NCBI GenBank assembly: GCA_023659785.1
Contig: JAGXOR010000004.1
Coordinates: forward strand, 1 to 29,325
Origin: Methanomicrobia archaeon LH_S13
GTDB lineage: Archaea; Halobacteriota; Syntropharchaeia; Alkanophagales; Methanospirareceae
DNA: 29,325 nucleotides
Direction: 5' to 3'
This document shows, in pieces, positions 9,378-16,560 of the stretch. The notes below the pieces were generated by a model. It was not told the DNA's origin, ran no database searches, and saw only the letters and a program-made list of their open reading frames with translations. Position 1 is the first letter of the stretch, and each line of letters starts with the position of its first letter. A program made the position numbers and the translations under genes.

Positions 9378-9821
9378 TTAACTTTTTGGTGAACGGTTCA
9401 TCTTCTTCTCTAAGACCTCTTTGACGGCTTCAAGAAATCCTTTTACGACACCTTTCACCACTTCCCCTGCCTTATCACCCACTTCTTTCGCGGAGTCCAG
9501 AGCTGCTTCTGCGGCATGTTCCGCTAAGTCAGCGGCTTTGGCACCCGCCTGCTCCGTACCCTCGATTATGCCCTCAGCAGCCCCTTTGACAACCTCAGCC
9601 GCTTCCACTTTTTCCTTCTGTGCACCTTCGATTGTGCCTTTCATTGCTTCTTTAGCCACAGATTCCACTTTCTCACGTGTAACTTCGGTTCCCTCCAATG
9701 CCTTCTTAACGGCATCTCGGGTAATCTCAACTACCTCTTCTTTTATGTCTTCTCCTTTCTCAACCGCTTTCACCACCGCTTCTCTAACAGCTTTTGTTAC
9801 CTCACTCTCTTTTTCTTCCAT
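9378..9821 (-). CDS. Ala/Glu/Lys-rich helical protein (LEA-like, DUF6781-like)
   Basis: A 147-residue protein made almost entirely of 11-residue-type amphipathic repeats: VTKAVREAVVKAVEKGEDIK, EEVVEITRDAVKKALEGTEV, then repeated blocks of E-x-A-K-x-A-x-x-G. There is no signal peptide and no membrane segment. The composition resembles LEA-like stress proteins and the DUF6781 family; this is a similarity of pattern and not proof of homology. Such proteins often protect other proteins or membranes during stress. A location about 500 bases from Hsp20 fits a stress role, by inference. A GGGG-rich ribosome site lies just before the ATG. The opposite strand also has a long open frame, but that is a shadow caused by the repeat composition. 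Confidence 0.7.
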   Translation of the reverse strand: MEEKESEVTKAVREAVVKAVEKGEDIKEEVVEITRDAVKKALEGTEVTREKVESVAKEAMKGTIEGAQKEKVEAAEVVKGAAEGIIEGTEQAGAKAADLAEHAAEAALDSAKEVGDKAGEVVKGVVKGFLEAVKEVLEKKMNRSPKS

Positions 9822-9899
9822 GTTTTTTACCCCCTATTTATATAGGGAAGTAATAATAAAAATCTTTCTGAAAAATTTATAATGAAATAGAACGAAACT

Positions 9900-10302
9900 A
9901 TGCAAGAGGATTTGAGAATGAAGATTACAGCGATTAAATACTCAGCTACGATGCAACGGATATACGAATTGGAATCGCTTGAGGAGATATCCGTATCCGC
10001 ATTACAAGAGGACAATTTTGTGCTCTAGATAGACATAACCGAACCAACAATTGAAGAACTCTCGCCCCTTGAAAGCCTCTTTGGATTCCATCCATTAGCA
10101 ATCGAAGATAGTGTGCAATATACGGAAAAATGCGGAGGGGGCACTTGAGGTCTATCACTCGTCCTTAGCCAATAAAATGAACGAAATAATGAAGGTGCTG
10201 ACAATTATCGCAACGATATTTATACTTCAACCGGAAAGGATGGTTGTGAATAGAAGAAACGTGGAGAAAACTAAAAAAGATAAAAAAATAAGGAAAAGGT
10301 GA
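9900..10302 (+). pseudogene. corA: CorA-type magnesium/cobalt transporter relic
   Basis: From ATG 9900 the frame reads MQEDLRMKITAIKYSATMQR and continues to DNFVL, a TAG stop at 10026-10028, then IDITEPTIEELSPLESLFGF, HPLAIEDSVQ. That is the N-terminal domain of CorA (consensus W-x-D-x-x-x-P, FGFHPLAIED), with TAG in place of the usual Trp codon. A few bases later another frame (from about 10125) reads EGALEVYHSSLANKMNEIMK followed by VLTIIATIFI. This is the end of the CorA stalk helix and the start of its first membrane helix, normally ~200 residues further on. The frame is then lost before the GMN motif. The gene has thus a nonsense codon, a large internal deletion and a missing C-terminus. 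It is dead. Confidence 0.88.
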
Positions 10303-10330
10303 GGTTTCCTTCTTCCTAATCTCAAAAAAC

Positions 10331-10783
10331 TCACTTAATTTCGATCTTCTTCTTTTCTGGCACCTTTACTTTCGGCATCGAAATCTCAAGCACGCCATTC
10401 TCAAACGTTGCGTTTGCCTTATCCCCATCTACTTCTGCCGGAAGGGGCACTAACCTGTAATAGCTTGTATAAGTCCTCTCCCTTCTGACGTACCCTTCTT
10501 TTTTCTCTTCAGCCTCTTTCTTGCGTTCCGTGCTGATTTCCAGCCTATCGCCGCTTATATTCACCGAAAGGTCCTCTTTCTCGACTCCCGGTACATCAGC
10601 GGCAATCACGACCTTATCTCCCTTGTCAATTACGTCCACAAACGGCTCTACGGTTGTAAGTTCGCCGCCTGTTACAGGCAGCTTCCTCCGCTCCATAAAA
10701 GAAGGCTCTATCTCCCCAAATATCCTATACATCCGCTCCTGCATTCTCCTTAGCTCTCCAAACGGGTCAAACCATCTATCCAT
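10331..10783 (-). CDS. hsp20: Hsp20 small heat-shock protein
   Basis: A 150-residue alpha-crystallin-type chaperone. The N-terminal arm WFDPFGELRRMQERMYRIFG is followed by the crystallin domain: PFVDVIDKGDKVVIAADVPG, ISGDRLEISTER, YTSYYRLVPLPAEVD, then the FENGVLEISMPK strand. The C-terminal tail VPEKKKIEIK carries the I-x-I oligomerisation motif. It binds unfolding proteins as a large ATP-independent oligomer in the cytoplasm. A GGAGGT ribosome site lies 7-8 bases before the ATG, and an AT-rich TATA-like element (TTTATATTAAAT on the minus strand, around 10820-10832) lies about 40-50 bases upstream. Complete and of normal length. Confidence 0.96.
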   Translation of the reverse strand: MDRWFDPFGELRRMQERMYRIFGEIEPSFMERRKLPVTGGELTTVEPFVDVIDKGDKVVIAADVPGVEKEDLSVNISGDRLEISTERKKEAEEKKEGYVRRERTYTSYYRLVPLPAEVDGDKANATFENGVLEISMPKVKVPEKKKIEIK

Positions 10784-10865
10784 TTCTTATACCTCCTATA
10801 TTTTGTACTTTCATAGGACTTTATTTAATATAAATAAAAATAAGCTTAGACGAAATAATATTTAG

Positions 10866-11381
10866 ACTATTGCAAGGCTGAAGCTAATCGTACCGCATTA
10901 TGCGATGCCAGGAGGAACTCTGCTTGCATTAGCGGCTGACGAGGTCATTATGGATGAAAACGCCGTATTAGGTCCTGTTGACCCGCAATTGGGGGAGTAC
11001 CCGGCGGCATCAATCGTGAAAATCATTGATGAAAAGAAGAAGAACAGGATAAAGGACGTGACGCTGATTCTTGCCGATGTGTCGAGGAAAGCATTGAGTC
11101 AGGTGCATGAGTTTGTCCACGATTTGGTGAAAGATAAGGTTGGAGAGGAAAAAGCAAGGAGCATTGCAGAGGCACTTACCACGGATCGGTGGACTCACGA
11201 CTATCCGATAACGCTTGAGCATGCGCAGGAGCTGGGAATCCTGGTGAAGGGAGGGTTGCCTGAAGAAGTCTATGCGCTTATGGACATGTATCCACAACCA
11301 GCGGGCAGGCGTCCCAGTGTTGAGTACATCCCGGTTCCTTATCGTGAAGGAGAAAAACCGAAGAAGGGTAGGGCAGGCTAA
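10866..11381 (+). pseudogene. SDH-type (SppA/ClpP-fold) serine protease relic, N-terminal half missing
   Basis: The readable part starts right after a TAG at 10863-10865 with TIARLKLIVPHYAMPGGTLL and goes on through ALAADEVIMDENAVLGPVDP, QLGEYPAAS and a C-terminal half ending in a Lys/Arg-rich tail. This is the C-terminal ~170 residues of the SDH proteinase family (PF01972, ClpP/crotonase fold). The usual N-terminal membrane segment and the strands leading to the oxyanion region are gone. In the relatives I know, the motif is H-Y-A-M-S-G-G-T with the Ser as nucleophile; here it is Pro. Truncation and loss of the nucleophile both argue for a pseudogene. Translation could begin at ATG 10905, but no promoter or clear ribosome site precedes it. 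It is convergent with the S16 protease gene and overlaps its end by four bases. Confidence 0.75.
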
Positions 11382-12319
11382 TAAATGATGTCCATGACAT
11401 CTTTGATTGAATCAACATATTCTACCTGAATTCCAATATTCTTCTCGATGTATTCTTTTGTATCTTCGATGACCGGGTTCTGCTTAATTATGGTTATGCC
11501 ACCGTACTGTTTTCTCACCTCTTCATACCTCACAAGCCGACTGTTCTCCCGTGGGAGGATAAAGATACGCTTATTAGCCTCTTTCGCCGCCTTTGCCTTC
11601 TCCATAACGCCTCCAATCTTTCCAATATGCCCACCTGGGCTGATTGTACCTGTCATGGTCACATCGTCGGGGAGCGTGACATTTTCCAGTGCCGCAATAA
11701 TAAGTATTGTCATCAGGGTACCAGCGCTGGGTCCATCAACTTCGGGGACTTCTGATAATGCTTCAACACTAAAGATAACATCACTTCCCGATAGGTCGCA
11801 TCCGGTGTAATTCTCAGCAGCCACAACTGCGGTATTTGCTGCATCCTGAAAGATAACGCCCATTAGCGGTTTTGTTTCCACAAGGACACGCCCGTATCCG
11901 GGTTTAATATCAACGGATACCTGCATCATGGTTCCTTCTTCCACAATCCGGCGTGAGTAAAAGGGATAATTACCGTGGTATTCCACCCGCCGCATCACCG
12001 CGGGAGCATCAAGTTGGGCTCTACCCTCCTCCCCTGCAACGGAACTTCTGTTTATTTGACTTTTAAGCTCTGCAATTTGTCCTCTGTATAAATCGAGCTG
12101 TGCCCTCGACTGTTGTAGCGAGAGGTTTGTTTGGTAGAGTTCTTCACTCAGGTCTGCATTTGTCTCTTCGAGCGCATTTATCTGCGTTTTAACCTCTGAA
12201 AGGTTTAATTGGCTCTGGTTAGAAATAAAGTATATGTTCGCAGCGATAGAAGCAACCAGAAGAACAACTACAAGTGCGAAGATTTTCTTGCCCATTTTAC
12301 CAACCCTTACTTTATCCAT
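11378..12319 (-). CDS. Membrane-anchored Lon-like S16 serine protease
   Basis: A 313-residue protein. Residues 11-33 form an N-terminal membrane segment (KIFALVVVLLVASIAANIYF), followed by a coiled coil (about 40-92). The C-terminal ~200 residues are a Lon proteolytic domain: VDGPSAGTLM has the nucleophile Ser198, and IGKIGGVMEKAKAA has the catalytic Lys241. The 43-residue spacing equals that of Lon Ser679-Lys722. There is no ATPase domain, so it is an S16 protease of the signal-anchored, ATP-independent type common in archaea. The protease domain most likely faces outside the cytoplasm, with the coiled coil holding an oligomer. A TATA-like element about 20 bases before the ATG suggests a leaderless transcript. 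It is divergent from the P-type ATPase relic. Confidence 0.9.
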   Translation of the reverse strand: MDKVRVGKMGKKIFALVVVLLVASIAANIYFISNQSQLNLSEVKTQINALEETNADLSEELYQTNLSLQQSRAQLDLYRGQIAELKSQINRSSVAGEEGRAQLDAPAVMRRVEYHGNYPFYSRRIVEEGTMMQVSVDIKPGYGRVLVETKPLMGVIFQDAANTAVVAAENYTGCDLSGSDVIFSVEALSEVPEVDGPSAGTLMTILIIAALENVTLPDDVTMTGTISPGGHIGKIGGVMEKAKAAKEANKRIFILPRENSRLVRYEEVRKQYGGITIIKQNPVIEDTKEYIEKNIGIQVEYVDSIKDVMDIIY

Positions 12320-12330
12320 TTATGTGATCC

Positions 12331-12348
12331 GCATATAAATATAATACC
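12331..12348 (-). promoter_or_regulatory. TATA-like promoter of the S16 protease gene
   Basis: On the minus strand the bases TTATATTTATATGC lie about 15-28 bases before the ATG at 12319. This is the usual distance between an archaeal TATA box and the transcription start, so the message probably has little or no leader. No ribosome binding sequence is seen in front of the ATG, which agrees. Confidence 0.5.
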
Positions 12349-12411
12349 GCGCATAAGAAGAAGCAGGGGGTTTTCTTGCAAAGAATAGATAAATGAGGCG
12401 TACTGAAGAGA

Positions 12412-12717
12412 ATGAGACAAAAGGAAGCCTTTGACGATATGAAGGAGCTTTCTGTATCTGATACCTTAGACAATTTATCAGGGAGTGCTGAAGGTCTGAC
12501 GAGTGAAGAAGCAGAAGAGAGGCTTGAGAAGTATGGATTGGTGTATGCTACCACGATGAAGACGTACTTTGGCAAAACCGCGAAATTGGTGGAGGTGGCG
12601 AAGACAGAGAGCCATTTCCAGAATGCAGTAATCAAGATAGGGGACTATCTGATTGGAACACTGCAGTTCGCATTGGTTTTAATCAAAAGGTTAGGTGTAC
12701 CACTAAGATACTCCTAA
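12412..12717 (+). pseudogene. P-type (plasma-membrane H+-ATPase-like) ATPase relic with internal deletion
   Basis: The 101-residue frame joins two separated parts of a P-type ATPase. Residues 10-42 (LSVSDTLDNLSGSAEGLTSE, EAEERLEKYGL) are the cytoplasmic N-terminal segment. Directly after comes VYATTMKTYFGKTAKLVEVA, then TESHFQNAVIKIGDYLI. In type III H+-ATPases this follows the actuator domain some 200 residues later (Y-A-T-G-M-N-T-Y-F-G-K-T-A-K-L-V). The actuator domain with the first two membrane helices is gone, and the frame ends soon after the start of the third helix. The phosphorylation motif D-K-T-G-T and everything beyond it are absent. It cannot be a working pump. Confidence 0.85.
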
Positions 12718-12744
12718 CCCACCAGGAACAGAAGAAAAGCAATA

Positions 12745-12755
12745 TCTTTATATAG
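12745..12755 (+). promoter_or_regulatory. TATA-like promoter of enolase
   Basis: TCTTTATATAG lies about 27 bases before the enolase ATG at 12778, the distance expected from a TATA box to an archaeal transcription start. The message would then be almost leaderless. No Shine-Dalgarno sequence is seen before this ATG, which supports that view and the choice of 12778 over 12757. Confidence 0.55.
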
Positions 12756-12777
12756 TGTGTGGAATAGAAGATACATA

Positions 12778-14067
12778 ATGGACACCACAATTGAATCAAT
12801 CCGGGCAAGAGAGATCTTAGATTCAAGAGGAAATCCGACCGTAGAGGTGGACATAAAATTACATTGTGGCGTCAGAGGCCGTGCTGCGGTTCCGTCGGGT
12901 GCTTCAACGGGAATTCACGAAGCTGTTGAACTAAGTGATGGAGACCCAAAAAGGTATGGAAATAAAGGGGTCTTAAATGCAGTTGATAATGTAAACCACG
13001 ATATAGCTAAGGAGCTTCTGGGGAAGGACGCCCTGAATCAGGTGCTGCTGGATGAATTGATGATTAAGCTCGATGGAACTCCGAATAAGGGCAAGCTCGG
13101 CACCAATGCAATACTGGGTGTCTCTATGGCAATCGCGCGTGCGGCAGCTACGGCACTGGATATCCCTCTGTATAACTATCTCGGTGGGTCTACCACTGTC
13201 CTTTTGCCGGTACCCATGATGAATATAATGAATGGCGGCGTTCATGCAAACTGGCAGAGTGCAGATTTTCAGGAGTACATGATTGTTCCGTATGGAGCAT
13301 CGAGTTTTAGAGATGCTCTGAGATGGGGAAGCGAAACATACCACTCCTTAAAAGCGATATTGAAAGAACAGGGACTTAGCACAGGTATCGGCGATGAGGG
13401 CGGATTTGCATCACAGGTATCCACAAATGAAGAACCGCTTGATATGATTCTTAAAGCCATTGAGCAGGCAGGATATGAACCCGGCGAGGATATCGGTATT
13501 GCCATAGACCCGGCATCAAGTGCTTTTTATAAAGAAGGCAGGTATGTGCTTAAAACAGAAGACAGTCAATTAACCGCAAGTGAGATGGTCGAAAAATATG
13601 AGTCGCTGGTCACAAAGTATCCTATCGTGGTGATAGAAGACGGATTGGCGGAAGACGACTGGGCGGGATGGAAGATATTAAATAGCCAACTGGGAGACAG
13701 GGTAGAGCTCGTAGGTGATGACCTTTTTGTAACCAGCATTGAACGCATTGAACGCGGAATAAGAGAAAATGTTGCTAATTCGGTGTTAATAAAACTGAAT
13801 CAGGTCGGCACTGTTACAGAGGGTGTTGCGGCAGTAAGATTGGCGCAGAAGTTCGGCTGGGGTGCGATGGTTTCACATAGAAGTGGAGAAACTGTTGATT
13901 CCTTTATCGCAGACCTCACCGTCGCCATGGGGACAGGGCACTTAAAAGCAGGGGCACCTTGCCGTGGAGAAAGGGTAGAGAAATACAACCAACTCCTGCG
14001 GATTGAAGAAAGCCTGGGCGATACCGCGATTTTCGCGGGGAGAGGTGCAGGTGTATTTGTGAGATAA
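12778..14067 (+). CDS. eno: Enolase
   Basis: A 429-residue phosphopyruvate hydratase (2-phosphoglycerate to phosphoenolpyruvate, glycolysis/gluconeogenesis, cytoplasm). The start DTTIESIRAREILDSRGNPT is canonical and favours ATG 12778; an in-frame ATG seven codons upstream adds residues unlike the family. Catalytic and metal-binding residues are all in place: SGASTG loop, GDEGGF (Glu), IAIDPASS and VIEDGLAEDDW (Mg ligands), VGDDLFVT (Asp), VLIKLNQVGT (general-base Lys), and MVSHRSGET. Length is normal. It is followed by a GAPDH relic and, ~10 kb away, by triosephosphate isomerase. Confidence 0.97.
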   Translation: MDTTIESIRAREILDSRGNPTVEVDIKLHCGVRGRAAVPSGASTGIHEAVELSDGDPKRYGNKGVLNAVDNVNHDIAKELLGKDALNQVLLDELMIKLDGTPNKGKLGTNAILGVSMAIARAAATALDIPLYNYLGGSTTVLLPVPMMNIMNGGVHANWQSADFQEYMIVPYGASSFRDALRWGSETYHSLKAILKEQGLSTGIGDEGGFASQVSTNEEPLDMILKAIEQAGYEPGEDIGIAIDPASSAFYKEGRYVLKTEDSQLTASEMVEKYESLVTKYPIVVIEDGLAEDDWAGWKILNSQLGDRVELVGDDLFVTSIERIERGIRENVANSVLIKLNQVGTVTEGVAAVRLAQKFGWGAMVSHRSGETVDSFIADLTVAMGTGHLKAGAPCRGERVEKYNQLLRIEESLGDTAIFAGRGAGVFVR

Positions 14068-14099
14068 AAGGTAGTATAAGAAAAAAAGGAGGTACTATT

Positions 14100-14213
14100 A
14101 TGAAAAAAATAGACGCCCCTGCTTATCTGTTGCGTTATGACTCTGTGCATGGGGCTGCTTCGTTTCCTATCGAAGCTGAACCGGATTATCTTCATCTGGG
14201 TCCTCAAAATTGA
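14100..14213 (+). pseudogene. gap: Glyceraldehyde-3-phosphate dehydrogenase (type I) fragment
   Basis: A 37-residue frame with a strong ribosome site (AAGGAGGT, 14087-14094) and ATG at 14100. The residues PAYLLRYDSVHGAASFPIEA, then EPDYLHLGPQN, match the region around residues 40-75 of bacterial-type GAPDH (A-x-L-L-x-Y-D-S-V-H-G followed by E-x-x-x-D-x-L). The nucleotide-binding start (G-x-N-G-F-G-R-I-G) and the catalytic Cys domain are absent. Probably a remnant after deletion on both sides. Its place next to enolase hints at a former glycolytic cluster. The family call rests on one short motif. Confidence 0.6.
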
Positions 14214-14344
14214 GCATTTTTAAATTTAAATGTGAATACAAATTTATAAACAATTTTCAAATCGCAAAAAGAGGGGATAGGTTTTCATTGGCTATTCTAC
14301 CTATACAATTTTATCTTATATTAAATATGATATTTATAATAATT

Positions 14345-14794
14345 ATGATAGAATCAAACACTATGTCCGCTGAGCATGAGACCTCCATGGACCGCGCGGT
14401 CAGGCGAGTGAAAGCGATGATGGTGAACTGGGGCTTCGGGGAAGGCTGCAGCTTCATCTACGCAGTGCTTATCACGTCCCGTGAGCCGCTATCTGCGGAA
14501 GAGATAGGGAAAAGAACTAACTACGCCTATTCTTCCACCATAAACTATCTTAACACACTCATAAGGATGGGCTTGGTAGATCGTGTCAGAAGCATCAGGA
14601 AGAACCTATACGTGGCAAACGTGAACTTCGTAGAGCGGATAAAAGCAGAACGGGAGAAGGTCAAGGGCTACCTAAACCAGCTTGGTGCTGACCTCCAGGG
14701 AATAAAAGACCTTGAGCATCTCAGGGAGAAAGTTGAGCGTGCATTAGACTATCTGAGAAGGGTAGAGCGAGTGAGGAATAAGGAGGAAGAATAA
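14345..14794 (+). CDS. Winged-helix transcriptional regulator (GbsR/MarR-like)
   Basis: A DNA-binding protein of about 144-149 residues. The wing-helix fold is visible as FIYAVLITSREPLSAEEIGK, RTNYAYSSTINYLNTLIRMG, LVDRVRSIRKNLYVANV; this is the GbsR-like arrangement (helix, helix, recognition helix, beta wing with Arg/Lys). A C-terminal coiled coil of ~50 residues (EREKVKGYLNQLGADLQGIK onward) probably forms the dimer. AT-rich promoter-like sequence (TTATATTAAATATG, ~14313-14330) precedes ATG 14345 and ATG 14363; either could be the true start. The longer frame from 14210 translates AT-rich DNA and is unlikely. Its target is unknown; the nearest + strand gene downstream is the B12-radical SAM gene, 44 bases on. 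Confidence 0.75.
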   Translation: MIESNTMSAEHETSMDRAVRRVKAMMVNWGFGEGCSFIYAVLITSREPLSAEEIGKRTNYAYSSTINYLNTLIRMGLVDRVRSIRKNLYVANVNFVERIKAEREKVKGYLNQLGADLQGIKDLEHLREKVERALDYLRRVERVRNKEEE

Positions 14795-14838
14795 AGAGGG
14801 GTGGGATAAAATAATTAGCAGGGAGCGAATGTTGCATC

Positions 14839-16443
14839 ATGAGAAAAGGAGAGATGATGAAAATAATCGGAAATTTATCCTCAAAAACGAATCACTGCCC
14901 TAAAATTATACTAACCGCCGATGAAACGATGATGAGTAAGTATAGATGGGGAATATTTGTAGGGTTCTCTACCTGCATGCCGCAGGGTATTATTCCAGAT
15001 TGGTTCTTTTTCAACGTTTGGTCGTCGCCAGTGCGAAGGAAAGATGGGAGAGCGTTGTATGCCGATTTTGGACTCAGGGTTATAGAAGCCTCTTTAGCCG
15101 AAGTGTTTGGAGAAGATGAAGTCGCGGTTGTGCATCCACGTGATTTGGAAGGTGTGGCAGGCAGCAGGACGGAAATAATAGGCATTAGCGGGCACGATTT
15201 CTTGGGCATTAATCCGCCGAGTTCGGAATTCGTTGACATGGTTAATATCGGACCTCCTTACAACCGTGTAAAGTTCTTTGAATTGATACGAAAGCCGGTG
15301 ATGCGGGAGAAGATAGTGGTGGTAGGTGGTAAAGCGGCATGGCAGTTAGCTGATGAGACCACTATGGATAAACTGAATATTGATTATGTCCATCTCGGCG
15401 AAGGTGAAATTACCGTTCCGGAGATGTTCAAATCCATACTTGAAGGAGAGAAACTGCCGAGGATAATAAATGGAAAAGAGCCAAACACAGATGAGATACC
15501 CAACATCCGGGGTGCCACGATTCACGGTCTGGTCGAGATAGCCCGGGGATGCGGGAGAGGCTGCTCCTTCTGCACGCCGAACATGCAGAGGCTCCGATTC
15601 AAATCAGTCGAGCATATTGCAAGGGACGCGAAGACAAATATCGAAGCAGGTCAGCGTTCAATATGTCTTCATTCCGAGGATGTCCTGCGTTACGGTGCGA
15701 AACGGATAGCGCCGGATGAAAAGCAAGTTCTGAACCTGTTTAGGCGTATTATATCCATTGAAGGAATTGAGAGTATTGGTGCGAGCCATATAGCTCTCGC
15801 TACTGTCTATCATAATCCGGGTCTTGTTACTGCGATTTCCAAAATGTGCTACTCCATGCTCGACCAGGATTGGATGGGTGCGCAAACAGGGATAGAGACC
15901 GGAAGTGCAAGACTGATTGCAAAACACATGCGAGGTAAAGCGTTACCATCACCCGCAGAAAAGTGGCAGGTGATAGTCACACAAGCTTTCGCAATTCTTG
16001 ATGACAATAAGTGGTTTAACGCAGCAACAATGATAAACGGTCTTCCGGGAGAAACAGTGGATGACGTGATTAAGAGCATAGAACTGGTAGAGGATTTGAA
16101 AGGGACTTCGTCGCTTATTGTGCCGATGAACTTCGTTTCAATGCGTGGCTCTGTCTTAGATAACGAGGAGACATTTACCATGGCAAAAATGACGCCAGAG
16201 CACTGGCAGCTCTTCGGTGAATGCATAGACCACAATTTAAAAATTGTGCCAGAACTCATGAGGGAATACAAAAGTACAAGAAGCATCAAGAGCTGGTTAC
16301 TCAGCGCTAGTGCAGAGCGTATAACTAACGCGCTGAAGAAGTATGTGAATCAGATGAAGCAAGGGGAGCCACCGACTGAACGAACAGAAGTGAGTAAATG
16401 GCTCAATCCTGAAATACCTGACCTGAAAAAATCCAAATTCTAA
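14839..16443 (+). CDS. B12-binding radical SAM protein (possible GrsA/B-type lipid ring synthase or methylase)
   Basis: A 534-residue class B radical SAM enzyme. Residues ~70-205 form a cobalamin-binding Rossmann domain (VVVGGKAAWQL, then YVHLGEGEITVPEMFKS). RGCGRGCSFC at 236-245 supplies the CX3CX2C ligands Cys238, Cys242, Cys245 of the 4Fe-4S cluster. GIETGS and INGLPGETVDDVIKSIE are later TIM-barrel motifs. The N-terminal motif ILTADETMMSKYRW with GFSTCMP, and the phrase ISGHDFLGINPPSS, recall archaeal proteins related to GDGT ring synthases GrsA/B; this is from memory and weak. A role in ether lipid or cofactor methylation or cyclisation is possible. An ATG ATG at 14854/14857, preceded by AAGGAG, is an alternative start. 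It follows a regulator gene by 44 bases. Confidence 0.8.
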   Translation: MRKGEMMKIIGNLSSKTNHCPKIILTADETMMSKYRWGIFVGFSTCMPQGIIPDWFFFNVWSSPVRRKDGRALYADFGLRVIEASLAEVFGEDEVAVVHPRDLEGVAGSRTEIIGISGHDFLGINPPSSEFVDMVNIGPPYNRVKFFELIRKPVMREKIVVVGGKAAWQLADETTMDKLNIDYVHLGEGEITVPEMFKSILEGEKLPRIINGKEPNTDEIPNIRGATIHGLVEIARGCGRGCSFCTPNMQRLRFKSVEHIARDAKTNIEAGQRSICLHSEDVLRYGAKRIAPDEKQVLNLFRRIISIEGIESIGASHIALATVYHNPGLVTAISKMCYSMLDQDWMGAQTGIETGSARLIAKHMRGKALPSPAEKWQVIVTQAFAILDDNKWFNAATMINGLPGETVDDVIKSIELVEDLKGTSSLIVPMNFVSMRGSVLDNEETFTMAKMTPEHWQLFGECIDHNLKIVPELMREYKSTRSIKSWLLSASAERITNALKKYVNQMKQGEPPTERTEVSKWLNPEIPDLKKSKF

Positions 16444-16560
16444 ATCCTAAAAACGCAATTAGGAATATCCTTCAACGTAATAGGAAAAGGAGTGTGAAAT
16501 CTCAAAAAGAAACCACGAGATTTTACATGATTAACACTAAATAGGAAAGGATAAAACAGA

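Noticed and set aside
9421..9882. Long + strand open frame rich in Ser, Ala, Pro
   Set aside because: It is the antisense of the Ala/Glu/Lys-rich helical gene; the composition of that gene leaves the other strand open by chance.
10111..10302. 63-residue frame as a separate membrane peptide
   Set aside because: Its recognisable part is the CorA stalk/TM1 segment and the tail is Lys-rich read-through; better treated as part of the CorA relic.
14210..14344. Extended N-terminus of the winged-helix regulator
   Set aside because: It translates AT-rich promoter DNA into Phe, Ile, Lys, Asn-rich sequence without family similarity.
16490..16535. Inverted repeat AAATCTC/GAGATTT upstream of the exporter genes
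   Set aside because: Seven base pairs with a long loop in AT-rich DNA; too weak to call a terminator or operator.
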